In this document: piece by piece, positions 1-9,763 of the stretch
Position numbering within the stretch: position 1 is the stretch's first letter
Layout of the letters: each line of letters begins with the position of its first letter
Source: Azotobacter paspali
GTDB taxonomy: Bacteria; Pseudomonadota; Gammaproteobacteria; Pseudomonadales; Pseudomonadaceae
DNA: 64,000 nt
Reading direction: 5' to 3' (one strand)
Assembly (NCBI RefSeq): GCF_042434745.1
Contig: NZ_JBHLSS010000110.1
Notes under the pieces: model-generated
What the model was told of the DNA's origin: nothing
What the model saw: only the letters and a program-made list of their open reading frames with translations
Databases searched by the model: none
Translations under genes and position numbers: made by a program

Positions 1-610
1 AGCTAGCGCCGCTCAAGCTGCCCAGGTTCCAGAAGGTCAGCCGACGTAGCGCGGTATCGTCGGCCAGATAGCCGCACAGGCCGACCGCCGCGCCGGCCAG
101 GGCACCGAGGGCGAGCCCGGCGAGCAGCATGGTGGCGACCCGGGTCCGGCCGTCGCGCCGCCCCAGTCGATAAACCAGCGCGGTCACCGCCAGCCCACCG
201 GCGAAAGCGCTTGCCGATAGCAGATAAGGCGACGCCTCGGGGGACTCGCCGACGCCAGCGACGATTGCCAGAGCAGCCCCCAGCGCGGCGCCGCTGGACA
301 CACCGATCAGCCCGGGATCGGCCAACGGGTTGCGGAACAGAGCCTGCATCGCCACCCCGCTCAGCGCCAGCACGCTACCCACCGCCAGGCCGAGCAGAGT
401 CCTCGGCAGACGGATCTGCCCGACGATCAGTTCGGCTTGCTCGAGCCCCTCCCCGGACAAGGGCAGCCCGGCCAGGCGCAACAGGGCCAGCAGGGAGTCG
501 ACCAGGGGCAACCGCAGCGGTCCCAGCGCCAGCGACAGCCAGAAGGCGAGCAGCAGCAACAGACCCAGAGCGGGCAACAGGATGCAGGAACGGCGAACGC
601 GGACGCTCAT
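1..610 (-). CDS. FecCD-family ABC transporter permease, heme/B12 type (partial, C-terminus off the window)
   Basis: This is the inner-membrane permease subunit of an iron-siderophore, heme or cobalamin importer of the FecCD/BtuC family. Translating the complement from the ATG at 610 gives an open frame of about 203 codons that runs off the left edge. The N-terminus is a hydrophobic segment (about residues 9-32). The family signature QIRLPRTLLGLAVGSVLALS, followed by GVAMQALFRNPLADPGLIG, is visible, and FWNLGSLSGAS lies at the edge. The family averages about 330-350 residues, so roughly 40% is missing. Wording of the motifs is closest to heme permeases (HmuU/PhuU), but the substrate cannot be fixed from this fragment. 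No Fur box was identified upstream. Confidence 0.85.
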   Translation of the reverse strand, partial: MSVRVRRSCILLPALGLLLLLAFWLSLALGPLRLPLVDSLLALLRLAGLPLSGEGLEQAELIVGQIRLPRTLLGLAVGSVLALSGVAMQALFRNPLADPGLIGVSSGAALGAALAIVAGVGESPEASPYLLSASAFAGGLAVTALVYRLGRRDGRTRVATMLLAGLALGALAGAAVGLCGYLADDTALRRLTFWNLGSLSGAS

Positions 611-695
611 GAAGAACTCTGACGACGAACGTGGCGGCAAGCATAAGAGGCGATCCGGCCAATCACCAGCGCACGACTTCCACCTGCCTCTACCG

Positions 696-716
696 GCCGG
701 GATAATCCCGGCTTTT
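696..716 (+). terminator. Intrinsic-terminator-like hairpin just before the Rieske gene
   Basis: GCCGGGA, loop TAA, TCCCGGC, then TTTT: a perfect 7-bp stem with a U-run reading in the plus direction, ending 11 bases before the next start codon. No plus-strand gene is visible upstream, so it may be a leader attenuator or end a transcript from an unseen promoter. Confidence 0.55.
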
Positions 717-727
717 CGGGAGGTGTC

Positions 728-1045
728 ATGAAGCTTCTCTGTGCCGGAAACACCCTTGGCGAGGGGCAAAGCCGCAGCTTTTCGCTCGAAGGCCGGAAAC
801 TTCTCGCAGTCCGTCGGAACAACCGGGCCCTCGTCTACCTGAACAGTTGCCCGCATCTGGGCATTCCGCTGGAATGGCAGCCTGAGCGTTTTCTCGACGC
901 CAGCGGCAGCCTGATCCAATGCGCCACCCACGGCGCGCTGTTCCTGATCGACAGCGGCGAGTGCGTATCCGGCCCCTGCGCCGGAAAGCGCCTGCCGCGC
1001 ATCGACTGTCGTGAGGACGGGACCGGCATCTGGGTACGCCTGTAA
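728..1045 (+). CDS. Rieske [2Fe-2S] domain protein, small ferredoxin-like
   Basis: A 105-residue stand-alone Rieske domain. The two cluster-binding boxes are visible: C-P-H at about residues 41-43 (SCPHLGIPLEW) and C-A-T-H at about residues 66-69 (QCATHGALF). This gives the C-x-H ... C-x2-H ligand set for a [2Fe-2S] centre with two Cys and two His. There is no signal peptide or membrane anchor, so it is likely a soluble cytoplasmic electron carrier or an accessory subunit. The start is the ATG preceded by GGGAGG. It stands alone between a divergent permease gene and convergent sfsA, so the context does not reveal a partner oxygenase. The physiological role is unknown. Confidence 0.85.
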   Translation: MKLLCAGNTLGEGQSRSFSLEGRKLLAVRRNNRALVYLNSCPHLGIPLEWQPERFLDASGSLIQCATHGALFLIDSGECVSGPCAGKRLPRIDCREDGTGIWVRL

Positions 1046-1054
1046 GCGCCGCCC

Positions 1055-1762
1055 TTACAGACACACGTCGAGCCGCCGCACCAGCCGGATCGCCGTAGGC
1101 GACAGCTCGGCGCCGTAGGCGAGCACTTCGACACCCGCCGCCACGGCTTCGCGCAGCGCCTGCGCATAGCCTGGGTCGATCTCCGCCGCCGCGCGCACCG
1201 CCGCGATGCCGGACAGGCTCACGCAGTACAACTGCACCGTGCGCATGCCCTGCCGCGCCAGGACCGCCAACTCGCGCAGGTGCCTGGCGCCGCGCTCGGT
1301 GCGGGCATCCGGGAAGGCGGCGACCGGGCTGTCGGCGAAGCCCAAGGTGACGCTCTTCACTTCGACGAAGGCCGTTCCGTCTGGATAGTCCAGGCAGAAG
1401 TCCACACGGCTGTTCTCCAGCCCGTAGCGGACTTCTCGCCGCAGTTCGGCAAAGCCCGCCAGCTCGACGATCGAGCCGGCGCGCAATGCCTCCTCCACCA
1501 ACGAATTGGCCCTCGCGGTATTCACGCAAGCCAGCCGCCCCTGTGGGGTCTCGCTCAGCTCCCAGGTGCCCGGCAGCTTGCGCCTGGGGTCGTTCGATCG
1601 GCTGAACCAGACGCGCCCGCCCTCAGCCATGCAGTTGAACATGGAGCCGGTGTTCGGGCAGTGGATGCACAGCGCCTCGCCGGCCGGCGTCTCGATGTCG
1701 GCGAAAAAGCGCTTGTAGCGGCGCATCAGGCGCCCCTCTTCCAGCGGCGGATCAAAACGCAT
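1055..1762 (-). CDS. sfsA: Sugar fermentation stimulation protein homolog SfsA
   Basis: A 235-residue protein of the SfsA family, normal family length. Recognisable family stretches are the N-terminal RRYKRFFADIETPAGEAL, the block HCPNTGSMFNC, and the acidic nuclease-like core SRVDFCLDYPDGTAFVEVKS, which ends in the E-V-K typical of a PD-(D/E)xK fold. The family was named for an effect on maltose metabolism in E. coli; the fold suggests nucleic acid binding or cleavage, but the real role is not settled. It overlaps the stop of the upstream aminotransferase gene by 11 bases (1752-1762), so the two are probably translated from one mRNA. Confidence 0.92.
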   Translation of the reverse strand: MRFDPPLEEGRLMRRYKRFFADIETPAGEALCIHCPNTGSMFNCMAEGGRVWFSRSNDPRRKLPGTWELSETPQGRLACVNTARANSLVEEALRAGSIVELAGFAELRREVRYGLENSRVDFCLDYPDGTAFVEVKSVTLGFADSPVAAFPDARTERGARHLRELAVLARQGMRTVQLYCVSLSGIAAVRAAAEIDPGYAQALREAVAAGVEVLAYGAELSPTAIRLVRRLDVCL

Positions 1763-2927
1763 CGGGTCGCCAACTCCTCAGGCCACGGGCGATGCGCTCA
1801 ACCGCCTGCTCCAGGCGCGGCAGGCTCTGCGTGTAAGCGAAACGCACATGGCGGCCGGCCTGGTGCCGGCCGAAATCGACGCCTGGGGTGATGGCGACGA
1901 ACTCGCGCGCCAGGAAGTGTCGGCAGAAGGCAAAGGCATCCCCGCCAAAGGCGCCGATATCGGCATACAAATAAAAGGCCCCTTCGGGCTCCACGGCGAT
2001 GCCGAAACCCAGTTCGCGCAGCGCCGGCAGCAGGTAGTCGCGGCGCCGGGCGAACTCGGCGCGGCGCGCTTCGAGAATCGCCAGGGTTTCCTCCTCGAAG
2101 CAGGCCAGGGCAGCGTGCTGGGCCAGGGTCGAGGCGCTGATATAGAGGTTCTGCGCCAGCTTCTCCAGTTCGGGCACCGCCGCCGCAGGCGCCACCAGCC
2201 AACCGAGCCGCCAACCGGTCATGCCGAAATACTTGGAAAAACTGTTGAGCACGAAGGCATCGTCGTCCACTTCCAGCACACTGGGCGCATCCACACCGTA
2301 GGTCAGGCCATGGTAGATCTCGTCCACCACGAGATGGCCGCCACGCACACGCAGAGCGGCGGACAGCGCCGCCAGTTCGTCGCGACGCAGCAGCGCTCCG
2401 GTGGGGTTGGCCGGCGAGGCGACCAGGGCGCCGACGCTCTGCGCGCGCCAGTATCGCTCGACTAGCTCCGCGGTCAGTTGGTAACGCTGCTCCGGTCCGA
2501 CCGGGACCAGTTGCGCACCTCCCTCGACCAGGCGCAGGAAATGACGGTTGCAGGGATAACCGGGATCGGCCAGCAGCCAGTGCCGGCCCGGATCGACCAG
2601 CAGGCTGGTAGCCAGCAGCAGGGCACCCGAGCCGCCGGGCGTGATCAGGATGCGACCGGGGTCTATAGTCAAGCGATGACGCAGGGCGTAGAAGCGGGCG
2701 ATGGCCTCGCGCAACTGCGGCAGGCCGCGCGCGGCGGTATAGCGGGTGTGCCCGGCCGCCAGCGCCGCCTGCCCGGCGGCAACGATAGGCGCCGCCGTGG
2801 AAAAATCCGGCTCGCCGATTTCCAGGTGGATTACGTCGTGGCCCTGGGCCTGGAGTTCGTTGGCGCGGGCCAGCAGGGCCATGACATGAAAGGGTTCGAT
2901 GGCGCGACTGCGCGCACTGTAGGGCAT
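1752..2927 (-). CDS. Class I/II pyridoxal-phosphate aminotransferase
   Basis: A 391-residue fold-type I aminotransferase (AspC/AlaT-like). Visible features are the N-terminal IHLEIGEPDFSTAAP, the substrate-side SPANPTGALL, the PLP-contacting DEIYHGLTYG, and the Schiff-base lysine motif FSKYFGMTGWRLGW, with Lys in NSFSKYF. The open frame extends further upstream, but the ATG at 2927 (MPYSARSRAIEPF) matches the usual start of this family, and the longer version would run into the dksA promoter region. The amino donor is not predictable from sequence alone. It is the first gene of a two-gene unit with sfsA and diverges from dksA; the same neighbourhood is known in other pseudomonads. Confidence 0.9.
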   Translation of the reverse strand: MPYSARSRAIEPFHVMALLARANELQAQGHDVIHLEIGEPDFSTAAPIVAAGQAALAAGHTRYTAARGLPQLREAIARFYALRHRLTIDPGRILITPGGSGALLLATSLLVDPGRHWLLADPGYPCNRHFLRLVEGGAQLVPVGPEQRYQLTAELVERYWRAQSVGALVASPANPTGALLRRDELAALSAALRVRGGHLVVDEIYHGLTYGVDAPSVLEVDDDAFVLNSFSKYFGMTGWRLGWLVAPAAAVPELEKLAQNLYISASTLAQHAALACFEEETLAILEARRAEFARRRDYLLPALRELGFGIAVEPEGAFYLYADIGAFGGDAFAFCRHFLAREFVAITPGVDFGRHQAGRHVRFAYTQSLPRLEQAVERIARGLRSWRPDAF

Positions 2928-3126
2928 GGGCCTTCCATCAAATGGGGGCGAAAGAACGGATTCTACTCCGCCGGGACCGCTCTGGCAGCCGCCATGGCAG
3001 GAGCCGGGGAGTAGCGCGGCCCGATGGCTTCTGGTAAGTTCGGCCGCTTGCGGTCGCAGGGCCGACATCCGTCGGCAGGGAACATGTGCCTGCGTGTATG
3101 GATTAGAGAAAGCGAGGCGGTCATCC

Positions 3127-3564
3127 ATGCCCACCAAAGCAAAACAGAACAACTTGGTTCGCGGTTTCGTACCCTACCCGGAAACCCCGGGCGAGGAATA
3201 CATGAGCGAGAATATGCGCGCTCATTTCACCAACATCCTCAACAAGTGGAAGCAGGAGTTGATGGAAGAGGTCGACCGCACCGTGCACCATATGCAGGAC
3301 GAGGCCGCCAACTTCCCCGATCCGGCCGACCGGGCCAGTCAGGAAGAGGAGTTCAGCCTGGAACTGCGTGCCCGTGACCGTGAACGCAAGCTGATCAAGA
3401 AGATTGACGAAACCCTGCAACTGATCGAGGAAAACGAATACGGCTGGTGCGACTCCTGCGGCGTGGAAATCGGCATCCGCCGCCTCGAGGCGCGCCCCAC
3501 CGCCACCCTGTGCATCGACTGCAAGACGCTTGCGGAAATCAAGGAAAAGCAGATCGGCAGTTGA
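3127..3564 (+). CDS. dksA: RNA polymerase-binding transcription factor DksA
   Basis: A 145-residue DksA. It binds in the RNA polymerase secondary channel and, with ppGpp, represses rRNA promoters and activates amino-acid promoters. Visible features are the long coiled coil (about residues 35-105, with D-x2-D-x-A written as DPADRAS at the tip), then the zinc finger C-D-S-C ... C-I-D-C near residues 111-135. This is the cysteine-rich form, not the Cys-less DksA2. The start MPTKAKQNN is the usual pseudomonad N-terminus; an in-frame extension upstream to 2926 was rejected. The dksA-gluQ pair is conserved in many gammaproteobacteria. Confidence 0.97.
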   Translation: MPTKAKQNNLVRGFVPYPETPGEEYMSENMRAHFTNILNKWKQELMEEVDRTVHHMQDEAANFPDPADRASQEEEFSLELRARDRERKLIKKIDETLQLIEENEYGWCDSCGVEIGIRRLEARPTATLCIDCKTLAEIKEKQIGS

Positions 3565-3574
3565 CCCTGCACGC

Positions 3575-3595
3575 GGGGCGCCTCGGCAGCGCCCC
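3575..3595 (+). terminator. GC-rich hairpin after dksA
   Basis: GGGGCGC, 7-base loop, GCGCCCC lies 10 bases after the dksA stop. There is no U-run, so it is at most a partial terminator or an mRNA 3' stabiliser before gluQ. Confidence 0.45.
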
Positions 3596-3658
3596 CTCGC
3601 GTCCGCGGCCCGATGGGTTGCCGGCGGCGATCGCCAGCCAGCCGGGCGCCACCCGCGC

Positions 3659-4555
3659 ATGATCGTCTCCCCGCCCGCTCCCTACGTCGGTCGCTTCGCT
3701 CCTACTCCCAGCGGCTACCTGCACTTCGGTTCGCTAATCGCCGCCCTGGCGTCCTATCTGGATGCGCGCCACGCCGGCGGTCGCTGGCTGCTGCGCATGG
3801 AGGATCTCGATCCGCCCCGCGAGGTGCCAGGTGCCCAGGCGGTCATCCTCAAGACCCTGGAAGATTATGGTTTCGAGTGGGACGGCGAAGTGGTGCGCCA
3901 GAGCGAGCGTCTGGCAGCGTACAGCGAGACGGTCGAGCACCTGCTCGAGCGGGGACTGGCCTATGCCTGCACCTGTTCGCGCAAACGACTGGAGGGATTT
4001 TCCGGAATCTATCCGGGCTTCTGCCGGGAGGCCGGACGGGCCAGCTGCGACGCAGCCATCCGCCTGCGCGTGCCGGAGTGCGAATACGCCTTCGTCGACC
4101 GGGTGCAGGGCACCTTCGCCCAGCAGCTCACCCGCGAAGTCGGCGACTTCGTGATCCGCCGCCGCGACGGCCTCTACGCCTACCAGTTGGCGGTGGTCCT
4201 CGACGACGCCTGGCAGGGTGTGACCGACGTAGTGCGCGGCGCCGACCTGCTCGACTCGACCCCGCGCCAGCTCTACCTGCAGGAACTGCTCGGCCTATCC
4301 CGGCCGCGCTATCTGCATGTGCCGCTGATCGTCCAGCCGGACGGCCACAAACTCAGCAAATCCTATCGCTCGCCACCGCTCCCCGCCGAACGGGCCAGTC
4401 CGTTGCTGCAGCGCGCCCTGCGCACGCTCGGTCAGTGCCCGCCAGCTGGGCTGGAGCGTGCCCGTCCGCGGGAGCTGCTCGACTGGGGCATCGTCCACTG
4501 GGATGCGGAACGCATTCCGCGCCGCAAAACCCTGGCCGAGGCCACGCTCGGCTGA
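3659..4555 (+). CDS. gluQ: Glutamyl-queuosine tRNA(Asp) synthetase
   Basis: A 298-residue truncated paralog of glutamyl-tRNA synthetase that attaches glutamate to the queuosine at position 34 of tRNA(Asp). It contains only the catalytic Rossmann domain, with no anticodon-binding domain. Visible motifs are the HIGH-like FAPTPSGYLHFGSL near residues 12-25, the zinc ligands C-x-C ... Y-x3-C in CACTCSRKRL and IYPGFC (about residues 101-121), and the KMSKS-like HKLSKSYRS near residue 230. The ATG at 3659 gives the canonical start MIVSPPAPYVGRF. It follows dksA at 94 bases, the conserved arrangement in which gluQ is co-transcribed with dksA. Confidence 0.95.
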   Translation: MIVSPPAPYVGRFAPTPSGYLHFGSLIAALASYLDARHAGGRWLLRMEDLDPPREVPGAQAVILKTLEDYGFEWDGEVVRQSERLAAYSETVEHLLERGLAYACTCSRKRLEGFSGIYPGFCREAGRASCDAAIRLRVPECEYAFVDRVQGTFAQQLTREVGDFVIRRRDGLYAYQLAVVLDDAWQGVTDVVRGADLLDSTPRQLYLQELLGLSRPRYLHVPLIVQPDGHKLSKSYRSPPLPAERASPLLQRALRTLGQCPPAGLERARPRELLDWGIVHWDAERIPRRKTLAEATLG

Positions 4556-4648
4556 ATGCTCTTCCGACGGAATACCGTCACGCTTGCGCCGGCGCGCGCT
4601 TCCATTACCATCGCCGACGCCATTACCCATCCACCATGGAGGCACGCC

Positions 4649-4825
4649 ATGTACATCTACCGACTGGTCCTGCTGCTGGTGGTAGGAATCTATCTATTCT
4701 CCCCCGCCATCATGGACTGGTGGATCGACCCCAACGGTGCCTGGTACCGACCGTACCTGCTGTGGCTGATCCTCATCGTGGTGACCTTCATCCTGCAGAG
4801 TCAGCCCGACGCCGATGAGCTTTAG
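4649..4825 (+). CDS. cbrX: Small membrane protein upstream of and overlapping cbrA (CbrX-like)
   Basis: A 58-residue protein with two hydrophobic helices (about residues 4-22 and 35-52) joined by a short segment, WWIDPNGAWYRP. The start has a GGAGG box 7-8 bases ahead (ATGGAGGCACGCC). Its stop codon lies 11 bases inside cbrA (overlap 4815-4825), so the two are almost surely translationally coupled. A small ORF at this position, called cbrX, has been described in Pseudomonas as affecting expression of the CbrA sensor; the symbol is applied by position and type. Its molecular action is not known. Confidence 0.8.
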   Translation: MYIYRLVLLLVVGIYLFSPAIMDWWIDPNGAWYRPYLLWLILIVVTFILQSQPDADEL

Positions 4826-7760
4826 CCTGAGTGAACTGCTGCTGATCAGCGCCGCCTACCTGCTGACCCTGTTCGGCGTCGCCTGGCTCAGCGAGCAGGG
4901 CCTGATCCCGCAGCGGCTGATCCGTCATCCGCTGGTCTACACCCTGTCCCTCGGCGTGTATGCCAGCGCCTGGGCTTTCTACGGTGCGGTCGGCATGGCC
5001 TACCAGTACGGCTACGGCTTTCTCGCCTGCTACCTGGGGGTTTCCGGTGCCTTCATGCTGGCGCCGGTGCTGCTCTACCCGATCCTACGCCTGACTCGCA
5101 CCTACCAACTGTCGTCCCTGGCCGACCTGTTCGCCTTCCGCTTCCGCAGCACCTGGGCCGGCGCGCTGACCACCCTGTTCATGCTGGTCTCGGTGCTGCC
5201 ACTGCTGGCCCTACAGATCCAGGCCGTCACCGACTCGGTGGGCATCCTCATCCAGGAGCCGGTGAAAGCACGCGTGGCCCTGAGCTTCTGCGCCCTGATC
5301 ATGCTTTTCACTATCCTCTTCGGCTCGCGGCATATCGCTACCCGCGAGAAACACCAGGGCCTGGTCTGCGCCATCGCCTTCGAGTCGCTGGTCAAGCTGG
5401 TGGCCCTCGGCGGTATCGGGCTCTATACGCTGTACCGGGTGTTCGATGGCCCCCAGGGCCTGGAGCAGTGGCTGCTGCACCAGCGGGAAGTGCTGGGCAC
5501 GTTGCACACGCCGCTGCAGGAAGGCCCCTGGCGTACCCTGCTGCTGCTGTTCTTCGCCTCGTCCATCGTCATGCCGCACATGTACCACATGACCTTCACC
5601 GAGAACCTCAACCCCCGCGGCCTGGCCAGCGCCAGTTGGGGCCTGCCGCTGTTTCTATTGCTGATGAGCCTGGCCATCCCGCTGATCCTCTGGGCCGGCA
5701 TGCGACTGGAAGTCGCCATTGGTCCGGAATATTTCACCCTGGGCGTGGGTCTGGCGCTGGAAAACGCGCCCCTCACCCTGCTGGCCTATGTCGGAGGACT
5801 GTCCGCCTCCAGCGGGCTGATCATCGTCCTGACCCTTGCCCTGTCCGGGATGACCCTCAATCACCTAGTGCTGCCGCTGTACCAGCCGCCGGCCGAAGGC
5901 AACATCTATCGCTGGCTGAAATGGACGCGGCGCACGCTGATCATCGCCATCATCGCCGCCGGCTACGCCTTCTACCGAATGCTGGACGCCACCCAGAACC
6001 TGTCCAACCTCGGCGTCACCGCCTTCGTCGCCACCTTGCAGTTCCTTCCCGGCGTGCTCTCGACTCTCTACTGGCAGACCGCCAACCATCGCGGCTTCAT
6101 CGCCGGCCTCCTGGTCGGCATGACGGTATGGCTGGGCGGCATGATGCTGCCCATGCTCGGCAACCTGCAGGACGTGCACCTGCCACTGCTGAATTTCGTC
6201 TACGCGCTGGACGACACCAGTTGGCACTTGGCTGCGATCACCTCACTGGCCGCCAACGTGCTGGTGTTCTCCCTGGTATCGATATTCACCGAGCCGAGCC
6301 CCGAGGAGCGCAGCGCCGGCGAAGCCTGCGCCGTGGACAACGTGCGCCGGCCGCAGCGCCGCGAACTGCTGGCCACCTCCGCCCAGGAGTTCGCCGCCCG
6401 GCTGACCCGCCCGCTCGGCGCCAGGACCGCCCAGCGCGAGGTGAAGCAGGCCCTGCGCGACCTGCACCTGCCGTTCGACGAGAGCCGCCCCTTCGCCCTG
6501 CGCCGCCTGCGCGACCGCATCGAGGCCAACCTGTCCGGCCTGATGGGACCGAGCGTGGCGCAAGACATCGTCGAGACCTTTCTGCCCTACAAGACCGCCG
6601 GCGAAGATTACGTCACCGAAGACATCCACTTCATTGAAAGCCGCCTGGAGGACTACCGTTCGCGCCTGACCGGCCTGGCCGCCGAACTAGACACGTTGCG
6701 CCGCTACCACCGGCAGACCTTGCAGGAACTGCCGATGGGCGTCTGCTCGCTGTCCAAGGACAAGGAGATCCTCATGTGGAACCGGGCCATGGAGGAACTC
6801 ACCGGCATATCCGCCGAGCGCGTGGTCGGCTCCTGTCTGACTACCCTCGACCCCGCCTGGCGGAACCTGCTGGAGGACTTCGTCCAGCGCTCCGACGAAC
6901 ACCTGTACAAGCAGCGGCTGTCGTTGGACGGCCAGATGCGTTGGCTCAACCTGCACAAGGCGGCGATCGACGAGCCCCTGGCCCCAGGCAGCAGCGGCCT
7001 GGTCCTGCTGGTCGAGGATCTCACCGAAACCCAATTGCTGGAAAACAAGCTGGCGCACTCCGAGCGCCTGGCCAGCATCGGCCGCCTGGCCGCCGGCGTG
7101 GCTCACGAGATCGGCAATCCGATCACCGGCATCGCCTGCCTGGCGCAGAACCTGCGCGAGGAGCACGAGGAGGATGCCGAACTGGGCGAGATCAGCAGCC
7201 AGATCATCGACCAGACCAAGCGGGTGACGCGCATCGTCCGCTCGCTGATGAGCTTCGCCCATGCCGGCAGCCACACCCAGGCCAGCGAAGCGGTGTGCCT
7301 GGCCGACATCGCCCGCGAGGCGATCGGCCTGCTGTCGCTCAACCGCGAAGGCACCGAGGTCAGTTTCCTCAATCTCTGCGATCCCGGCCACTGCGTGGTC
7401 GGCGACCCTCAGCGGCTGGTGCAGGTACTGGTCAACCTGCTTTCCAACGCCCGTGACGCCTCCCCTCCCGGCGGAGTCATCCGCGTGCGCAGCGAGGCCG
7501 TGGAACAGAGTATCGACCTGATCGTCGAGGATGAGGGCAGCGGCATCCCCAAGGCCATCGCCGACCGTCTATTCGACCCCTTTTTCACCACCAAGGACCC
7601 AGGTAAGGGGACCGGCCTCGGCCTAGCACTGGTCTATTCGATCGTGGAAGAGCATTATGGCCGGATCGCCGTCGACAGCCCGGCCGATCCCGAGCGGCAA
7701 CGCGGGACCCGCATCCGGGTCACCCTGCCACGGCATATCGACATGGCGCCGGTGCCGTGA
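4815..7760 (+). CDS. cbrA: Transporter-linked sensor histidine kinase CbrA
   Basis: A 981-residue hybrid of a sodium/solute symporter-like (SLC5/SSS) domain and a histidine kinase. Residues 1 to about 500 form some 13 membrane helices. A STAC-type linker follows, then a PAS domain (about residues 625-740, RRYHRQTLQELPMGVCSLS), the dimerisation domain with phospho-acceptor His764 in VAHEIGNP, and an HATPase_c domain with NLLSNARDAS (N box), DEGSGIP (G1) and GKGTGLGLAL (G2). It senses carbon/nitrogen balance and has been linked to histidine uptake. It phosphorylates CbrB, encoded 22 bases downstream. Length and architecture are normal. Its translation is coupled to cbrX. Confidence 0.97.
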   Translation: MSFSLSELLLISAAYLLTLFGVAWLSEQGLIPQRLIRHPLVYTLSLGVYASAWAFYGAVGMAYQYGYGFLACYLGVSGAFMLAPVLLYPILRLTRTYQLSSLADLFAFRFRSTWAGALTTLFMLVSVLPLLALQIQAVTDSVGILIQEPVKARVALSFCALIMLFTILFGSRHIATREKHQGLVCAIAFESLVKLVALGGIGLYTLYRVFDGPQGLEQWLLHQREVLGTLHTPLQEGPWRTLLLLFFASSIVMPHMYHMTFTENLNPRGLASASWGLPLFLLLMSLAIPLILWAGMRLEVAIGPEYFTLGVGLALENAPLTLLAYVGGLSASSGLIIVLTLALSGMTLNHLVLPLYQPPAEGNIYRWLKWTRRTLIIAIIAAGYAFYRMLDATQNLSNLGVTAFVATLQFLPGVLSTLYWQTANHRGFIAGLLVGMTVWLGGMMLPMLGNLQDVHLPLLNFVYALDDTSWHLAAITSLAANVLVFSLVSIFTEPSPEERSAGEACAVDNVRRPQRRELLATSAQEFAARLTRPLGARTAQREVKQALRDLHLPFDESRPFALRRLRDRIEANLSGLMGPSVAQDIVETFLPYKTAGEDYVTEDIHFIESRLEDYRSRLTGLAAELDTLRRYHRQTLQELPMGVCSLSKDKEILMWNRAMEELTGISAERVVGSCLTTLDPAWRNLLEDFVQRSDEHLYKQRLSLDGQMRWLNLHKAAIDEPLAPGSSGLVLLVEDLTETQLLENKLAHSERLASIGRLAAGVAHEIGNPITGIACLAQNLREEHEEDAELGEISSQIIDQTKRVTRIVRSLMSFAHAGSHTQASEAVCLADIAREAIGLLSLNREGTEVSFLNLCDPGHCVVGDPQRLVQVLVNLLSNARDASPPGGVIRVRSEAVEQSIDLIVEDEGSGIPKAIADRLFDPFFTTKDPGKGTGLGLALVYSIVEEHYGRIAVDSPADPERQRGTRIRVTLPRHIDMAPVP

Positions 7761-7782
7761 GACCGTTGAGAGAGTCCGTCCG

Positions 7783-9162
<1,380 letters not shown>

Positions 9163-9172
9163 AGGACATTGG

Positions 9173-9221
9173 GTAACAACCGGCCGCCGACAGGCTGTTA
9201 CCCCCGAAAAAAGTGGTAACA
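9173..9221. promoter_or_regulatory. CbrB enhancer: TGTTAC-N14-GTAACA palindrome with an extra half-site
   Basis: TGTTAC at 9196-9201 and GTAACA at 9216-9221 are separated by exactly 14 bases, the spacing described for CbrB sites. A further GTAACA lies at 9173-9178 and a partial GGTAACC at 9237-9243. The array sits about 100-170 bases upstream of the sigma-54 promoter at 9318, the usual range for an enhancer. Confidence 0.85.
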
Positions 9222-9317
9222 GAAACCGAGTCGACAGGTAACCAAGGCTCGGCCATCCATGCCACACGATCAACCAAGAAATATCCAAGTACCTGATTTG
9301 AAAGGAATTTTATTTTC

Positions 9318-9333
9318 TGGCACGACATCTGCA
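9318..9333 (+). promoter_or_regulatory. Sigma-54 (-24/-12) promoter of crcZ
   Basis: TGGCACG at 9318-9324, four bases, then CTGCA, giving GG at 9319-9320 and GC at 9331-9332 with the required 10-base gap. Only the -12 T is off consensus (C). A start about 11-12 bases after the GC falls near 9343-9344. Confidence 0.88.
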
Positions 9334-9342
9334 AATTAATTC

Positions 9343-9712
9343 TTACAACAACAATAACAAGACGTACCGCCCACAATAAGAACGACGACACGACTCCAGC
9401 CTAACAAGAACAACGACGCGGAGACGGAGCCAACCGATTTTTTTGGAGTAGGCGCATGCCCGCTGGGCGAAGCCCGCAGCCAGACCGAGAACAACAAAAC
9501 TGCCACGAAGCAGCACCCGAACTGGTAGGTCCGCAGGACCCTAGGCAATATCTGCAACCAAAGAAATCCGTTTGCTATTGGCTCCCCATTGGGGGCCATC
9601 CCGGAGCCAAGGAGCCAACCGGGACGGGCGCACAACAAGAACAACAAGCCCGGAGCAGAACAAGAACAACGCACGCACCTCGATTCGAAAGGGAGCTTCG
9701 GCTCCCTTTCTG
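9343..9712 (+). ncRNA. crcZ: CrcZ small RNA, Hfq/Crc-sequestering
   Basis: This fills most of the 664-base gap between cbrB and pcnB, which has no plausible protein gene. CrcZ is a decoy that binds Hfq (with Crc) through A-rich CA motifs and frees catabolic mRNAs. Six AAC/AAG-rich clusters of the AANAANAA type are visible near 9345-9362, 9372-9388, 9402-9415, 9490-9500, 9631-9648 and 9656-9670. The 5' end is placed from the sigma-54 promoter and the 3' end from the hairpin at 9688-9709. The predicted length of about 370 bases fits CrcZ of other pseudomonads. The 5' and 3' ends are uncertain by a few bases. Confidence 0.9.
9688..9712 (+). terminator. Intrinsic terminator of crcZ
   Basis: AAAGGGAGC, loop TTCG, GCTCCCTTT, then CTGC: a 9-bp stem closed by a UUCG tetraloop, with the U-run formed by the descending arm. 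Confidence 0.9.
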
Positions 9713-9754
9713 CGTCCGAGGGCCGTTCCGGTTTCATCCATCTTCCCGTACCGG

Positions 9755-9763
9755 TGCTAGAAT
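9755..9763 (+). promoter_or_regulatory. Possible extended -10 promoter of pcnB
   Basis: TGCTAGAAT at 9755-9763 is an extended -10 element, 63 bases before the pcnB start and after the crcZ terminator. No clear -35 is seen. Confidence 0.4.

Noticed and set aside
2926..3126. N-terminal extensions of dksA and of the aminotransferase into their shared upstream region
   Set aside because: Both open frames overlap divergently and lack family homology before the chosen starts.
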